Positions 1 through 12,053 of a DNA stretch of 64,000 nt are shown piece after piece. Both the position numbers and the translations under genes were made by a program. The DNA is taken from the NCBI GenBank assembly GCA_031213475.1, contig JARUPZ010000016.1, forward strand, positions 2,103,140 to 2,167,139. The letters run 5' to 3'. The notes under the pieces are model-generated. The model did no database searches, had not been told where the DNA came from, and was given only the letters and a program-made list of their open reading frames with translations. The stretch comes from Nereocystis luetkeana. Lineage: Eukaryota; Sar; Phaeophyceae; Laminariales; Laminariaceae. How positions within the stretch are numbered: position 1 is the first letter of the stretch; each line of letters starts with the position of its first letter.

Positions 1-334
1 ACCTTTTTTTAGGGGAGAGAGAGAAAGGGACGGGGGGTGAGAGCTGCAGTACCGATAGTAGCGCCACGCTCAGGAAACACTGCTCGAAACAAACAAAACA
101 AGCGAAACAAAAAATTAAAACAGGAAAACAAAGAAACAAAAAAAATCAAAGCGAAACTAAAACAAGAAGGGGGAAAAAAAAGACCGCTTCAAAACAAATA
201 TACAAAAAACGTACACTACTCGTCGCTGCAATACGAGGCTACGTACGTCTACGCTACGTGCAGGTCGGCCGCGCGCGCACAAGACTCAACGGCACCATCA
301 ACAAAATAATCCCACTAGTAACGCAAGCAAGCAC

Positions 335-420
335 TCAAACTCCCTGCCCTATGCCGCCCTGCCCAACCAGGAAGTCCAGGACGATGATGGCCCCCAGGTA
401 GTCCATGACGATCCAGACGC
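335..420 (-). other. Exon-like stretch B of the satellite unit (minus strand, ends in stop; repeated once per unit)
   Basis: Downstream of a textbook-looking 3' splice site (CTCTTTTTTTCGACAG) the minus strand reads 27 codons and TGA. The sequence begins VWIVMDYLGAIIVLDFLV and is followed by a Gly/Gln-rich end. It is hydrophobic, like a membrane helix, and third positions are mostly G or C. It lies about 1 kb downstream of stretch A on the same strand, with the 181-bp block in between. If A and B belong to one gene, the subrepeats are intronic. In the unit at 59486 a substitution near 59827 brings a stop two codons earlier. The family is not recognised. Confidence 0.35.
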
Positions 421-478
421 CTGTCGAAAAAAAGAGACGCGAGGGCGGGAGCGAGCAGGCCCACCGAGGCGATAATGC
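421..478 (-). other. Hydrophobic GC3-rich stretch next to B (minus strand; repeated once per unit)
   Basis: Just upstream of B on the minus strand and in another frame, codons read GIIASVGLLAPALASLFF after a possible splice acceptor (TTTTTTCTTGCTCCGAG). Strong hydrophobicity suggests a membrane segment. In the units at 12054 and 13538 a base change upstream opens this frame to 102 codons (12368-12676 and 13852-14160); elsewhere a stop lies shortly before it. It may be another exon, an alternative 5' extension of B, or a relic. Confidence 0.25.
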
Positions 479-715
479 CTCGGAGCAAGAAAAAACACTA
501 AAAATGGCCTGCCCGCTCCCCCCGCAGACGACACGCGGAAAGAGTCAGGATGAACAGCCTAGCGGCGGAGTAGGGCATGCTACCATACCAACAGCGCCAC
601 TTGTGACACAACCTAAATATCAAAACCTAGCAATCTCGCGATAAACCCGACACGGCGCCAAACCCGTACGCTGCTCGCCCGGCATGACGCTTCCAAATTT
701 CTGAGCGCAGGATTT

Positions 716-1258
716 ACATGCCCACGACCATCTCGCCGCCCACAAAGACTCAAAGACCACAAAAACACCCAAGCCCAGACTCACACCAACCCCGACCGAC
801 ACAGCGCTTGAATTTCAAGTAGCGAACATTTCCATGCCAACCCGGACCCGTACCCTCACCCGGCATGGCGCTACCGAATTTCTGAGCGCAGGATTTACAT
901 GCCCACGACCCTCTCGCCGCCCACAAAGACTCAAAGACCACAAAAACACCCAAGCCCAGACTCACACCAACCCCGACCGACACAGCGCTTGAATTTCAAG
1001 TAGCGAACATTTCCATGCCAACCCGGACCCGTACCCTCACCCGGCATGGCGCTACCGAATTTCTGAGCGCAGGATTTACATGCCCACGACCCTCTCGCCG
1101 CCCACAAAGACTCAAAGACCACAAAAACACCCAAGCCCAGACTCACACCAACCCCGACCGACACAGCGCTTGAATTTCAAGTAGCGAACATTTCCATGCC
1201 AACCCGGACCCGTACCCTCACCCGGCATGGCGCTACCGAATTTCTGAGCGCAGGATTT
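716..1258. repeat. 181-bp subrepeat block (three copies; one block per unit)
   Basis: Three tandem 181-bp copies starting at 716, 897 and 1078. A recognisable but diverged half copy lies before them (630-715) and another after them (from 1259, where CTCGCC becomes CTCCCC). The same block recurs in every unit at unit offset +712. 181 bp is close to a nucleosome repeat length, as in many centromeric satellites, but that link is only suggestive. A 77-codon frame open on the minus strand across each copy is explained by the 181-bp period and is not called as a gene. Confidence 0.97.
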
Positions 1259-1432
1259 ACATGCCCACGACCCTCTCCCCGCCCACAAAAACACAAAATC
1301 TCACAACCAAGCAGACTCACGCTATCTACCTGGACACGGCGCTCAAATTTCCAAGAGCAAATTCACGTGCCCTTAATTTCTACAAAGACAACGCCAGAAA
1401 ACGACAACACCATACAACAAACAGAAACTTAG

Positions 1433-1489
1433 CTGACAGCTCTTGGAGTCCAGCCCGCAGATCTTCATCTTGGCCGCCTTGAAGCACAC
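1433..1489 (-). other. Exon-like stretch A of the satellite unit (minus strand; repeated once per unit)
   Basis: On the minus strand, 19 codons read VCFKAAKMKICGLDSKSCQ with almost only G or C in third positions. They are preceded by a pyrimidine-rich tract ending in AAAAAAAG, a plausible 3' splice site. The downstream edge reads CAG|CTAAGT, one base from a consensus CAG|GTAAGT donor; a weaker in-exon GTCAGC could serve instead. Four units (junctions at 7421, 24245, 28694 and 30175) lack three bases at the start of this stretch, which removes one codon and keeps the frame. No protein family is recognised. It could be a real exon, a relic of one, or chance; identical copies give no independent support. 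Confidence 0.35.
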
Positions 1490-4400
1490 CTTTTTTTAGG
1501 GGAGAGAGAGAAAGGGACGGGGAGTGAGAGCTGCAGTACCGATAGTAGCGCCACGCTCAGGAAACACTGCTCGAAACAAACAAAACAAGCGAAACAAAAA
1601 ATTAAAACAGGAAAACAAAGAAACAAAAAAAATCAAAGCGAAACTAAAACAAGAAGGGGGAAAAAAAAGACCGCTTCAAAAAAAAAATACAAAAAACGTA
1701 CACTACTCGTCGCTGCAATACGAGGCTACGTACGTCTACGCTACGTGCAGGTCGGCCGCGCGCGCACAAGACTCAACGGCACCATCAACAAAATAATCCC
1801 ACTAGTAACGCAAGCAAGCACTCAAACTCCCTGCCCTATGCCGCCCTGCCCAACCAGGAAGTCCAGGACGATGATGGCCCCCAGGTAGTCCATGACGATC
1901 CAGACGCCTGTCGAAAAAAAGAGACGCGAGGGCGGGAGCGAGCAGGCCCACCGAGGCGATAATGCCTCGGAGCAAGAAAAAACACTAAAAATGGCCTGCC
2001 CGCTCCCCCCGCAGACGACACGCGGAAAGAGTCAGGATGAACAGCCTAGCGGCGGAGTAGGGCATGCTACCATACCAACAGCGCCACTTGTGACACAACC
2101 TAAATCTCAAAACCTAGCAATCTCGCGATAAACCCGACACGGCGCCAAACCCGTACGCTCGCCCGGCATGACGCTTCCAAATTTCTGAGCGCAGGATTTA
2201 CATGCCCACAACCATCTCGCCGCCCACAAAGACTCAAAGACCACAAAAACACCCAAGCCCAGACTCACACCAACCCCGACCGACACAGCGCTTGAATTTC
2301 AAGTAGCGAACATTTCCATGCCAACCCGGACCCGTACCCTCACCCGGCATGGCGCTACCGAATTTCTGAGCGCAGGATTTACATGCCCACGACCATCTCG
2401 CCGCCCACAAAGACTCAAAGACCACAAAAACACCCAAGCCCAGACTCACACCAACCCCGACCGACACAGCGCTTGAATTTCAAGTAGCGAACATTTCCAT
2501 GCCAACCCGGACCCGTACCCTCACCCGGCATGGCGCTACCGAATTTCTGAGCGCAGGATTTACATGCCCACGACCCTCTCGCCGCCCACAAAGACTCAAA
2601 GACCACAAAAACACCCAAGCCCAGACTCACACCAACCCCGACCGACACAGCGCTTGAATTTCAAGTAGCGAACATTTCCATGCCAACCCGGACCCGTACC
2701 CTCACCCGGCATGGCGCTACCGAATTTCTGAGCGCAGGATTTACATGCCCACGACCCTCTCCCCGCCCACAAAAACACAAAATCTCACAACCAAGCAGAC
2801 TCACGCTATCTACCTGGACACGGCGCTCAAATTTCCAAGAGCAAATTCACGTGCCCTTAATTTCTACAAAGACAACGCCAGAAAACGACAACACCATACA
2901 ACAAACAGAAACTTAGCTGACAGCTCTTGGAGTCCAGCCCGCAGATCTTCATCTTGGCCGCCTTGAAGCACACCTTTTTTTAGGGGAGAGAGAGAAAGGG
3001 ACGGGGAGTGAGAGCTGCAGTACCGATAGTAGCGCCACGCTCAGGAAACACTGCTCGAAACAAACAAAACAAGCGAAACAAAAAATTAAAACAGGAAAAC
3101 AAAGAAACAAAAAAAATCAAAGCGAAACTAAAACAAGAAGGGGGAAAAAAAAGACCGCTTCAAAAACAAAAAACAAAAAACGTACACTACTCGTCGCTGC
3201 AATACGAGGCTACGTACGTCTACGCTACGTGCAGGTCGGCCGCGCGCGCACAAGACTCAACGGCACCATCAACAAAATAATCCCACTAGTAACGCAAGCA
3301 AGCACTCAAACTCCCTGCCCTATGCCGCCCTGCCCAACCAGGAAGTCCAGGACGATGATGGCCCCCAGGTAGTCCATGACGATCCAGACGCCTGTCGAAA
3401 AAAAGAGACGCGAGGGCGGGAGCGAGCAGGCCCACCGAGGCGATAATGCCTCGGAGCAAGAAAAAACACTAAAAATGGCCTGCCCGCTCCCCCCGCAGAC
3501 GACACGCGGAAAGAGTCAGGATGAACAGCCTAGCGGCGGAGTAGGGCATGCTACCATACCAACAGCGCCACTTGTGACACAACCTAAATCTCAAAACCTA
3601 GCAATCTCGCGATAAACCCGACACGGCGCCAAACCCGTACGCTCGCCCGGCATGACGCTTCCAAATTTCTGAGCGCAGGATTTACATGCCCACGACCATC
3701 TCGCCGCCCACAAAGACTCAAAGACCACAAAAACACCCAAGCCCAGACTCACACCAACCCCGACCGACACAGCGCTTGAATTTCAAGTAGCGAACATTTC
3801 CATGCCAACCCGGACCCGTACCCTCACCCGGCATGGCGCTACCGAATTTCTGAGCGCAGGATTTACATGCCCACGACCCTCTCGCCGCCCACAAAGACTC
3901 AAAGACCACAAAAACACCCAAGCCCAGACTCACACCAACCCCGACCGACACAGCGCTTGAATTTCAAGTAGCGAACATTTCCATGCCAACCCGGACCCGT
4001 ACCCTCACCCGGCATGGCGCTACCGAATTTCTGAGCGCAGGATTTACATGCCCACGACCCTCTCGCCGCCCACAAAGACTCAAAGACCACAAAAACACCC
4101 AAGCCCAGACTCACACCAACCCCGACCGACACAGCGCTTGAATTTCAAGTAGCGAACATTTCCATGCCAACCCGGACCCGTACCCTCACCCGGCATGGCG
4201 CTACCGAATTTCTGAGCGCAGGATTTACATGCCCACGACCCTCTCCCCGCCCACAAAAACACAAAATCTCACAACCAAGCAGACTCACGCTATCTACCTG
4301 GACACGGCGCTCAAATTTCCAAGAGCAAATTCACGTGCCCTTAATTTCTACAAAGACAACGCCAGAAAACGACAACACCATACAACAAACAGAAACTTAG

Positions 4401-7400
4401 CTGACAGCTCTTGGAGTCCAGCCCGCAGATCTTCATCTTGGCCGCCTTGAAGCACACCTTTTTTTAGGGGAGAGAGAGAAAGGGACGGGGAGTGAGAGCT
4501 GCAGTACCGATAGTAGCGCCACGCTCAGGAAACACTGCTCGAAACAAACAAAACAAGCGAAACAAAAAATTAAAACAGGAAAACAAAGAAACAAAAAAAA
4601 TCAAAGCGAAACTAAAACAAGAAGGGGGAAAAAAAAGACCGCTTCAAAAAAAATATACAAAAAACGTACACTACTCGTCGCTGCAATACGAGGCTACGTA
4701 CGTCTACGCTACGTGCAGGTCGGCCGCGCGCGCACAAGACTCAACGGCACCATCAACAAAATAATCCCACTAGTAACGCAAGCAAGCACTCAAACTCCCT
4801 GCCCTATGCCGCCCTGCCCAACCAGGAAGTCCAGGACGATGATGGCCCCCAGGTAGTCCATGACGATCCAGACGCCTGTCGAAAAAAAGAGACGCGAGGG
4901 CGGGAGCGAGCAGGCCCACCGAGGCGATAATGCCTCGGAGCAAGAAAAAACACTAAAAATGGCCTGCCCGCTCCCCCCGCAGACGACACGCGGAAAGAGT
5001 CAGGATGAACAGCCTAGCGGCGGAGTAGGGCATGCTACCATACCAACAGCGCCACTTGTGACACAACCTAAATCTCAAAACCTAGCAATCTCGCGATAAA
5101 CCCGACACGGCGCCAAACCCGTACGCTCGCCCGGCATGACGCTTCCAAATTTCTGAGCGCAGGATTTACATGCCCACGACCATCTCGCCGCCCACAAAGA
5201 CTCAAAGACCACAAAAACACCCAAGCCCAGACTCACACCAACCCCGACCGACACAGCGCTTGAATTTCAAGTAGCGAACATTTCCATGCCAACCCGGACC
5301 CGTACCCTCACCCGGCATGGCGCTACCGAATTTCTGAGCGCAGGATTTACATGCCCACGACCCTCTCGCCGCCCACAAAGACTCAAAGACCACAAAAACA
5401 CCCAAGCCCAGACTCACACCAACCCCGACCGACACAGCGCTTGAATTTCAAGTAGCGAACATTTCCATGCCAACCCGGACCCGTACCCTCACCCGGCATG
5501 GCGCTACCGAATTTCTGAGCGCAGGATTTACATGCCCACGACCCTCTCGCCGCCCACAAAGACTCAAAGACCACAAAAACACCCAAGCCCAGACTCACAC
5601 CAACCCCGACCGACACAGCGCTTGAATTTCAAGTAGCGAACATTTCCATGCCAACCCGGACCCGTACCCTCACCCGGCATGGCGCTACCGAATTTCTGAG
5701 CGCAGGATTTACATGCCCACGACCCTCTCCCCGCCCACAAAAACACAAAATCTCACAACCAAGCAGACTCACGCTATCTACCTGGACACGGCGCTCAAAT
5801 TTCCAAGAGCAAATTCACGTGCCCTTAATTTCTACAAAGACAACGCCAGAAAACGACAACACCATACAACAAACAGAAACTTAGCTGACAGCTCTTGGAG
5901 TCCAGCCCGCAGATCTTCATCTTGGCCGCCTTGAAGCACACCTTTTTTTAGGGGAGAGAGAGAAAGGGACGGGGGGTGAGAGCTGCAGTACCGATAGTAG
6001 CGCCACGCTCAGGAAACACTGCTCGAAACAAACAAAACAAGCGAAACAAAAAATTAAAACAGGAAAACAAAGAAACAAAAAAAATCAAAGCGAAACTAAA
6101 ACAAGAAGGGGGAAAAAAAAGACCGCTTCAAAAAAAATATACAAAAAACGTACACTACTCGTCGCTGCAATACGAGGCTACGTACGTCTACGCTACGTGC
6201 AGGTCGGCCGCGCGCGCACAAGACTCAACGGCACCATCAACAAAATAATCCCACTAGTAACGCAAGCAAGCACTCAAACTCCCTGCCCTATGCCGCCCTG
6301 CCCAACCAGGAAGTCCAGGACGATGATGGCCCCCAGGTAGTCCATGACGATCCAGACGCCTGTCGAAAAAAAGAGACGCGAGGGCGGGAGCGAGCAGGCC
6401 CACCGAGGCGATAATGCCTCGGAGCAAGAAAAAACACTAAAAATGGCCTGCCCGCTCCCCCCGCAGACGACACGCGGAAAGAGTCAGGATGAACAGCCTA
6501 GCGGCGGAGTAGGGCATGCTACCATACCAACAGCGCCACTTGTGACACAACCTAAATCTCAAAACCTAGCAATCTCGCGATAAACCCGACACGGCGCCAA
6601 ACCCGTACGCTCGCCCGGCATGACGCTTCCAAATTTCTGAGCGCAGGATTTACATGCCCACGACCATCTCGCCGCCCACAAAGACTCAAAGACCACAAAA
6701 ACACCCAAGCCCAGACTCACACCAACCCCGACCGACACAGCGCTTGAATTTCAAGTAGCGAACATTTCCATGCCAACCCGGACCCGTACCCTCACCCGGC
6801 ATGGCGCTACCGAATTTCTGAGCGCAGGATTTACATGCCCACGACCCTCTCGCCGCCCACAAAGACTCAAAGACCACAAAAACACCCAAGCCCAGACTCA
6901 CACCAACCCCGACCGACACAGCGCTTGAATTTCAAGTAGCGAACATTTCCATGCCAACCCGGACCCGTACCCTCACCCGGCATGGCGCTACCGAATTTCT
7001 GAGCGCAGGATTTACATGCCCACGACCCTCTCGCCGCCCACAAAGACTCAAAGACCACAAAAACACCCAAGCCCAGACTCACACCAACCCCGACCGACAC
7101 AGCGCTTGAATTTCAAGTAGCGAACATTTCCATGCCAACCCGGACCCGTACCCTCACCCGGCATGGCGCTACCGAATTTCTGAGCGCAGGATTTACATGC
7201 CCACGACCCTCTCCCCGCCCACAAAAACACAAAATCTCACAACCAAGCAGACTCACGCTATCTACCTGGACACGGCGCTCAAATTTCCAAGAGCAAATTC
7301 ACGTGCCCTTAATTTCTACAAAGACAACGCCAGAAAACGACAACACCATACAACAAACAGAAACTTAGCTGACAGCTCTTGGAGTCCAGCCCGCAGATCT

Positions 7401-10388
7401 TCATCTTGGCCGCCTTGAAGACCTTTTTTTAGGGGAGAGAGAGAAAGGGACGGGGGGTGAGAGCTGCAGTACCGATAGTAGCGCCACGCTCAGGAAACAC
7501 TGCTCGAAACAAACAAAACAAGCGAAACAAAAAATTAAAACAGGAAAACAAAGAAACAAAAAAAATCAAAGCGAAACTAAAACAAGAAGGGGGAAAAAAA
7601 AGACCGCTTCAAAAACAAAAAACAAAAAACGTACACTACTCGTCGCTGCAATACGAGGCTACGTACGTCTACGCTACGTGCAGGTCGGCCGCGCGCGCAC
7701 AAGACTCAACGGCACCATCAACAAAATAATCCCACTAGTAACGCAAGCAAGCACTCAAACTCCCTGCCCTATGCCGCCCTGCCCAACCAGGAAGTCCAGG
7801 ACGATGATGGCCCCCAGGTAGTCCATGACGATCCAGACGCCTGTCGAAAAAAAGAGACGCGAGGGCGGGAGCGAGCAGGCCCACCGAGGCGATAATGCCT
7901 CGGAGCAAGAAAAAACACTAAAAATGGCCTGCCCGCTCCCCCCGCAGACGACACGCGGAAAGAGTCAGGATGAACAGCCTAGCGGCGGAGTAGGGCATGC
8001 TACCATACCAACAGCGCCACTTGTGACACAACCTAAATCTCAAAACCTAGCAATCTCGCGATAAACCCGACACGGCGCCAAACCCGTACGCTCGCCCGGC
8101 ATGACGCTTCCAAATTTCTGAGCGCAGGATTTACATGCCCACGACCATCTCGCCGCCCACAAAGACTCAAAGACCACAAAAACACCCAAGCCCAGACTCA
8201 CACCAACCCCGACCGACACAGCGCTTGAATTTCAAGTAGCGAACATTTCCATGCCAACCCGGACCCGTACCCTCACCCGGCATGGCGCTACCGAATTTCT
8301 GAGCGCAGGATTTACATGCCCACGACCCTCTCGCCGCCCACAAAGACTCAAAGACCACAAAAACACCCAAGCCCAGACTCACACCAACCCCGACCGACAC
8401 AGCGCTTGAATTTCAAGTAGCGAACATTTCCATGCCAACCCGGACCCGTACCCTCACCCGGCATGGCGCTACCGAATTTCTGAGCGCAGGATTTACATGC
8501 CCACGACCCTCTCGCCGCCCACAAAGACTCAAAGACCACAAAAACACCCAAGCCCAGACTCACACCAACCCCGACCGACACAGCGCTTGAATTTCAAGTA
8601 GCGAACATTTCCATGCCAACCCGGACCCGTACCCTCACCCGGCATGGCGCTACCGAATTTCTGAGCGCAGGATTTACATGCCCACGACCCTCTCCCCGCC
8701 CACAAAAACACAAAATCTCACAACCAAGCAGACTCACGCTATCTACCTGGACACGGCGCTCAAATTTCCAAGAGCAAATTCACGTGCCCTTAATTTCTAC
8801 AAAGACAACGCCAGAAAACGACAACACCATACAACAAACAGAAACTTAGCTGACAGCTCTTGGAGTCCAGCCCGCAGATCTTCATCTTGGCCGCCTTGAA
8901 GCACACCTTTTTTTAGGGGAGAGAGAGAAAGGGACGGGGGGTGAGAGCTGCAGTACCGATAGTAGCGCCACGCTCAGGAAACACTGCTCGAAACAAACAA
9001 AACAAGCGAAACAAAAAATTAAAACAGGAAAACAAAGAAACAAAAAAAATCAAAGCGAAACTAAAACAAGAAGGGGGAAAAAAAAGACCGCTTCAAAAAC
9101 AAAAAACAAAAAACGTACACTACTCGTCGCTGCAATACGAGGCTACGTACGTCTACGCTACGTGCAGGTCGGCCGCGCGCGCACAAGACTCAACGGCACC
9201 ATCAACAAAATAATCCCACTAGTAACGCAAGCAAGCACTCAAACTCCCTGCCCTATGCCGCCCTGCCCAACCAGGAAGTCCAGGACGATGATGGCCCCCA
9301 GGTAGTCCATGACGATCCAGACGCCTGTCGAAAAAAAGAGACGCGAGGGCGGGAGCGAGCAGGCCCACCGAGGCGATAATGCCTCGGAGCAAGAAAAAAC
9401 ACTAAAAATGGCCTGCCCGCTCCCCCCGCAGACGACACGCGGAAAGAGTCAGGATGAACAGCCTAGCGGCGGAGTAGGGCATGCTACCATACCAACAGCG
9501 CCACTTGTGACACAACCTAAATCTCAAAACCTAGCAATCTCGCGATAAACCCGACACGGCGCCAAACCCGTACGCTCGCCCGGCATGACGCTTCCAAATT
9601 TCTGAGCGCAGGATTTACATGCCCACGACCATCTCGCCGCCCACAAAGACTCAAAGACCACAAAAACACCCAAGCCCAGACTCACACCAACCCCGACCGA
9701 CACAGCGCTTGAATTTCAAGTAGCGAACATTTCCATGCCAACCCGGACCCGTACCCTCACCCGGCATGGCGCTACCGAATTTCTGAGCGCAGGATTTACA
9801 TGCCCACGACCCTCTCGCCGCCCACAAAGACTCAAAGACCACAAAAACACCCAAGCCCAGACTCACACCAACCCCGACCGACACAGCGCTTGAATTTCAA
9901 GTAGCGAACATTTCCATGCCAACCCGGACCCGTACCCTCACCCGGCATGGCGCTACCGAATTTCTGAGCGCAGGATTTACATGCCCACGACCCTCTCGCC
10001 GCCCACAAAGACTCAAAGACCACAAAAACACCCAAGCCCAGACTCACACCAACCCCGACCGACACAGCGCTTGAATTTCAAGTAGCGAACATTTCCATGC
10101 CAACCCGGACCCGTACCCTCACCCGGCATGGCGCTACCGAATTTCTGAGCGCAGGATTTACATGCCCACGACCCTCTCCCCGCCCACAAAAACACAAAAT
10201 CTCACAACCAAGCAGACTCACGCTATCTACCTGGACACGGCGCTCAAATTTCCAAGAGCAAATTCACGTGCCCTTAATTTCTACAAAGACAACGCCAGAA
10301 AACGACAACACCATACAACAAACAGAAACTTAGCTGACAGCTCTTGGAGTCCAGCCCGCAGATCTTCATCTTGGCCGCCTTGAAGCAC

Positions 10389-12053
10389 ACCTTTTTTTAG
10401 GGGAGAGAGAGAAAGGGACGGGGGGTGAGAGCTGCAGTACCGATAGTAGCGCCACGCTCAGGAAACACTGCTCGAAACAAACAAAACAAGCGAAACAAAA
10501 AATTAAAACAGGAAAACAAAGAAACAAAAAAAATCAAAGCGAAACTAAAACAAGAAGGGGGAAAAAAAAGACCGCTTCAAAAAAAATATACAAAAAACGT
10601 ACACTACTCGTCGCTGCAATACGAGGCTACGTACGTCTACGCTACGTGCAGGTCGGCCGCGCGCGCACAAGACTCAACGGCACCATCAACAAAATAATCC
10701 CACTAGTAACGCAAGCAAGCACTCAAACTCCCTGCCCTATGCCGCCCTGCCCAACCAGGAAGTCCAGGACGATGATGGCCCCCAGGTAGTCCATGACGAT
10801 CCAGACGCCTGTCGAAAAAAAGAGACGCGAGGGCGGGAGCGAGCAGGCCCACCGAGGCGATAATGCCTCGGAGCAAGAAAAAACACTAAAAATGGCCTGC
10901 CCGCTCCCCCCGCAGACGACACGCGGAAAGAGTCAGGATGAACAGCCTAGCGGCGGAGTAGGGCATGCTACCATACCAACAGCGCCACTTGTGACACAAC
11001 CTAAATCTCAAAACCTAGCAATCTCGCGATAAACCCGACACGGCGCCAAACCCGTACGCTCGCCCGGCATGACGCTTCCAAATTTCTGAGCGCAGGATTT
11101 ACATGCCCACGACCATCTCGCCGCCCACAAAGACTCAAAGACCACAAAAACACCCAAGCCCAGACTCACACCAACCCCGACCGACACAGCGCTTGAATTT
11201 CAAGTAGCGAACATTTCCATGCCAACCCGGACCCGTACCCTCACCCGGCATGGCGCTACCGAATTTCTGAGCGCAGGATTTACATGCCCACGACCCTCTC
11301 GCCGCCCACAAAGACTCAAAGACCACAAAAACACCCAAGCCCAGACTCACACCAACCCCGACCGACACAGCGCTTGAATTTCAAGTAGCGAACATTTCCA
11401 TGCCAACCCGGACCCGTACCCTCACCCGGCATGGCGCTACCGAATTTCTGAGCGCAGGATTTACATGCCCACGACCCTCTCGCCGCCCACAAAGACTCAA
11501 AGACCACAAAAACACCCAAGCCCAGACTCACACCAACCCCGACCGACACAGCGCTTGAATTTCAAGTAGCGAACATTTCCATGCCAACCCGGACCCGTAC
11601 CCTCACCCGGCATGGCGCTACCGAATTTCTGAGCGCAGGATTTACATGCCCACGACCCTCTCGCCGCCCACAAAGACTCAAAGACCACAAAAACACCCAA
11701 GCCCAGACTCACACCAACCCCGACCGACACAGCGCTTGAATTTCAAGTAGCGAACATTTCCATGCCAGCCCGGACCCGTACCCTCACCCGGCATGGCGCT
11801 ACCGAATTTCTGAGCGCAGGATTTACATGCCCACGACCCTCTCCCCGCCCACAAAAACACAAAATCTCACAACCAAGCAGACTCACGCTATCTACCTGGA
11901 CACGGCGCTCAAATTTCCAAGAGCAAATTCACGTGCCCTTAATTTCTACAAAGACAACGCCAGAAAACGACAACACCATACAACAAACAGAAACTTAGCT
12001 GACAGCTCTTGGAGTCCAGCCCGCAGATCTTCATCTTGGCCGCCTTGAAGCAC
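10389..12053. repeat. Satellite unit with four 181-bp copies
   Basis: 1665-bp unit, one 181-bp copy longer than the standard. Its subrepeat block is 11101-11824. It is also the first unit in array 1 with the A-to-G variant giving ATGCCAGCCC at 11762, shared with the next unit and with four units of array 2. Confidence 0.95.

Larger units (their letters stand above)
1..1487. repeat. Representative satellite unit
   Basis: Layout of one unit. 1-36: T7 and GA-rich start. About 97-212: A-rich tract (pyrimidine-rich on the minus strand) ending in an A-run at about 190-205 whose sequence differs from unit to unit. 213-300: CG-rich stretch containing TACGTACG and GCGCGC. 335-420 and 421-478: antisense exon-like stretches. 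630-715: diverged leading copy of the subrepeat. 716-1258: three 181-bp copies. 1259-1432: diverged tail. 1433-1489: second antisense exon-like stretch, crossing the unit boundary. This first unit has an extra GCT near 671 and a TATC variant at 617 that is otherwise seen only in the unit at 61151. Confidence 0.9.

Noticed and set aside
37-309. 90-codon lysine-rich plus-strand frame repeated in every unit
   Set aside because: It starts with GTG, runs through the A-rich tract (pyrimidine tract of the other strand) and is low complexity. Copies are near-identical because the unit is, not because of selection.
405-644. 79-codon plus-strand ATG frame repeated in every unit
   Set aside because: It runs antisense to the better supported stretches B and 421-478, is hydrophilic with no domain, and has no independent support.
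750-983. 77-codon minus-strand frames with a CxxC motif in each 181-bp copy
   Set aside because: They follow the 181-bp period, do not continue across copies in one frame and overlap each other; explained by the tandem repeat.
1196-1482. Overlapping 78- and 73-codon plus-strand frames at the end of each unit
   Set aside because: Two frames over the same AC-rich tail, one antisense to stretch A; no motif and no sign of codon bias.
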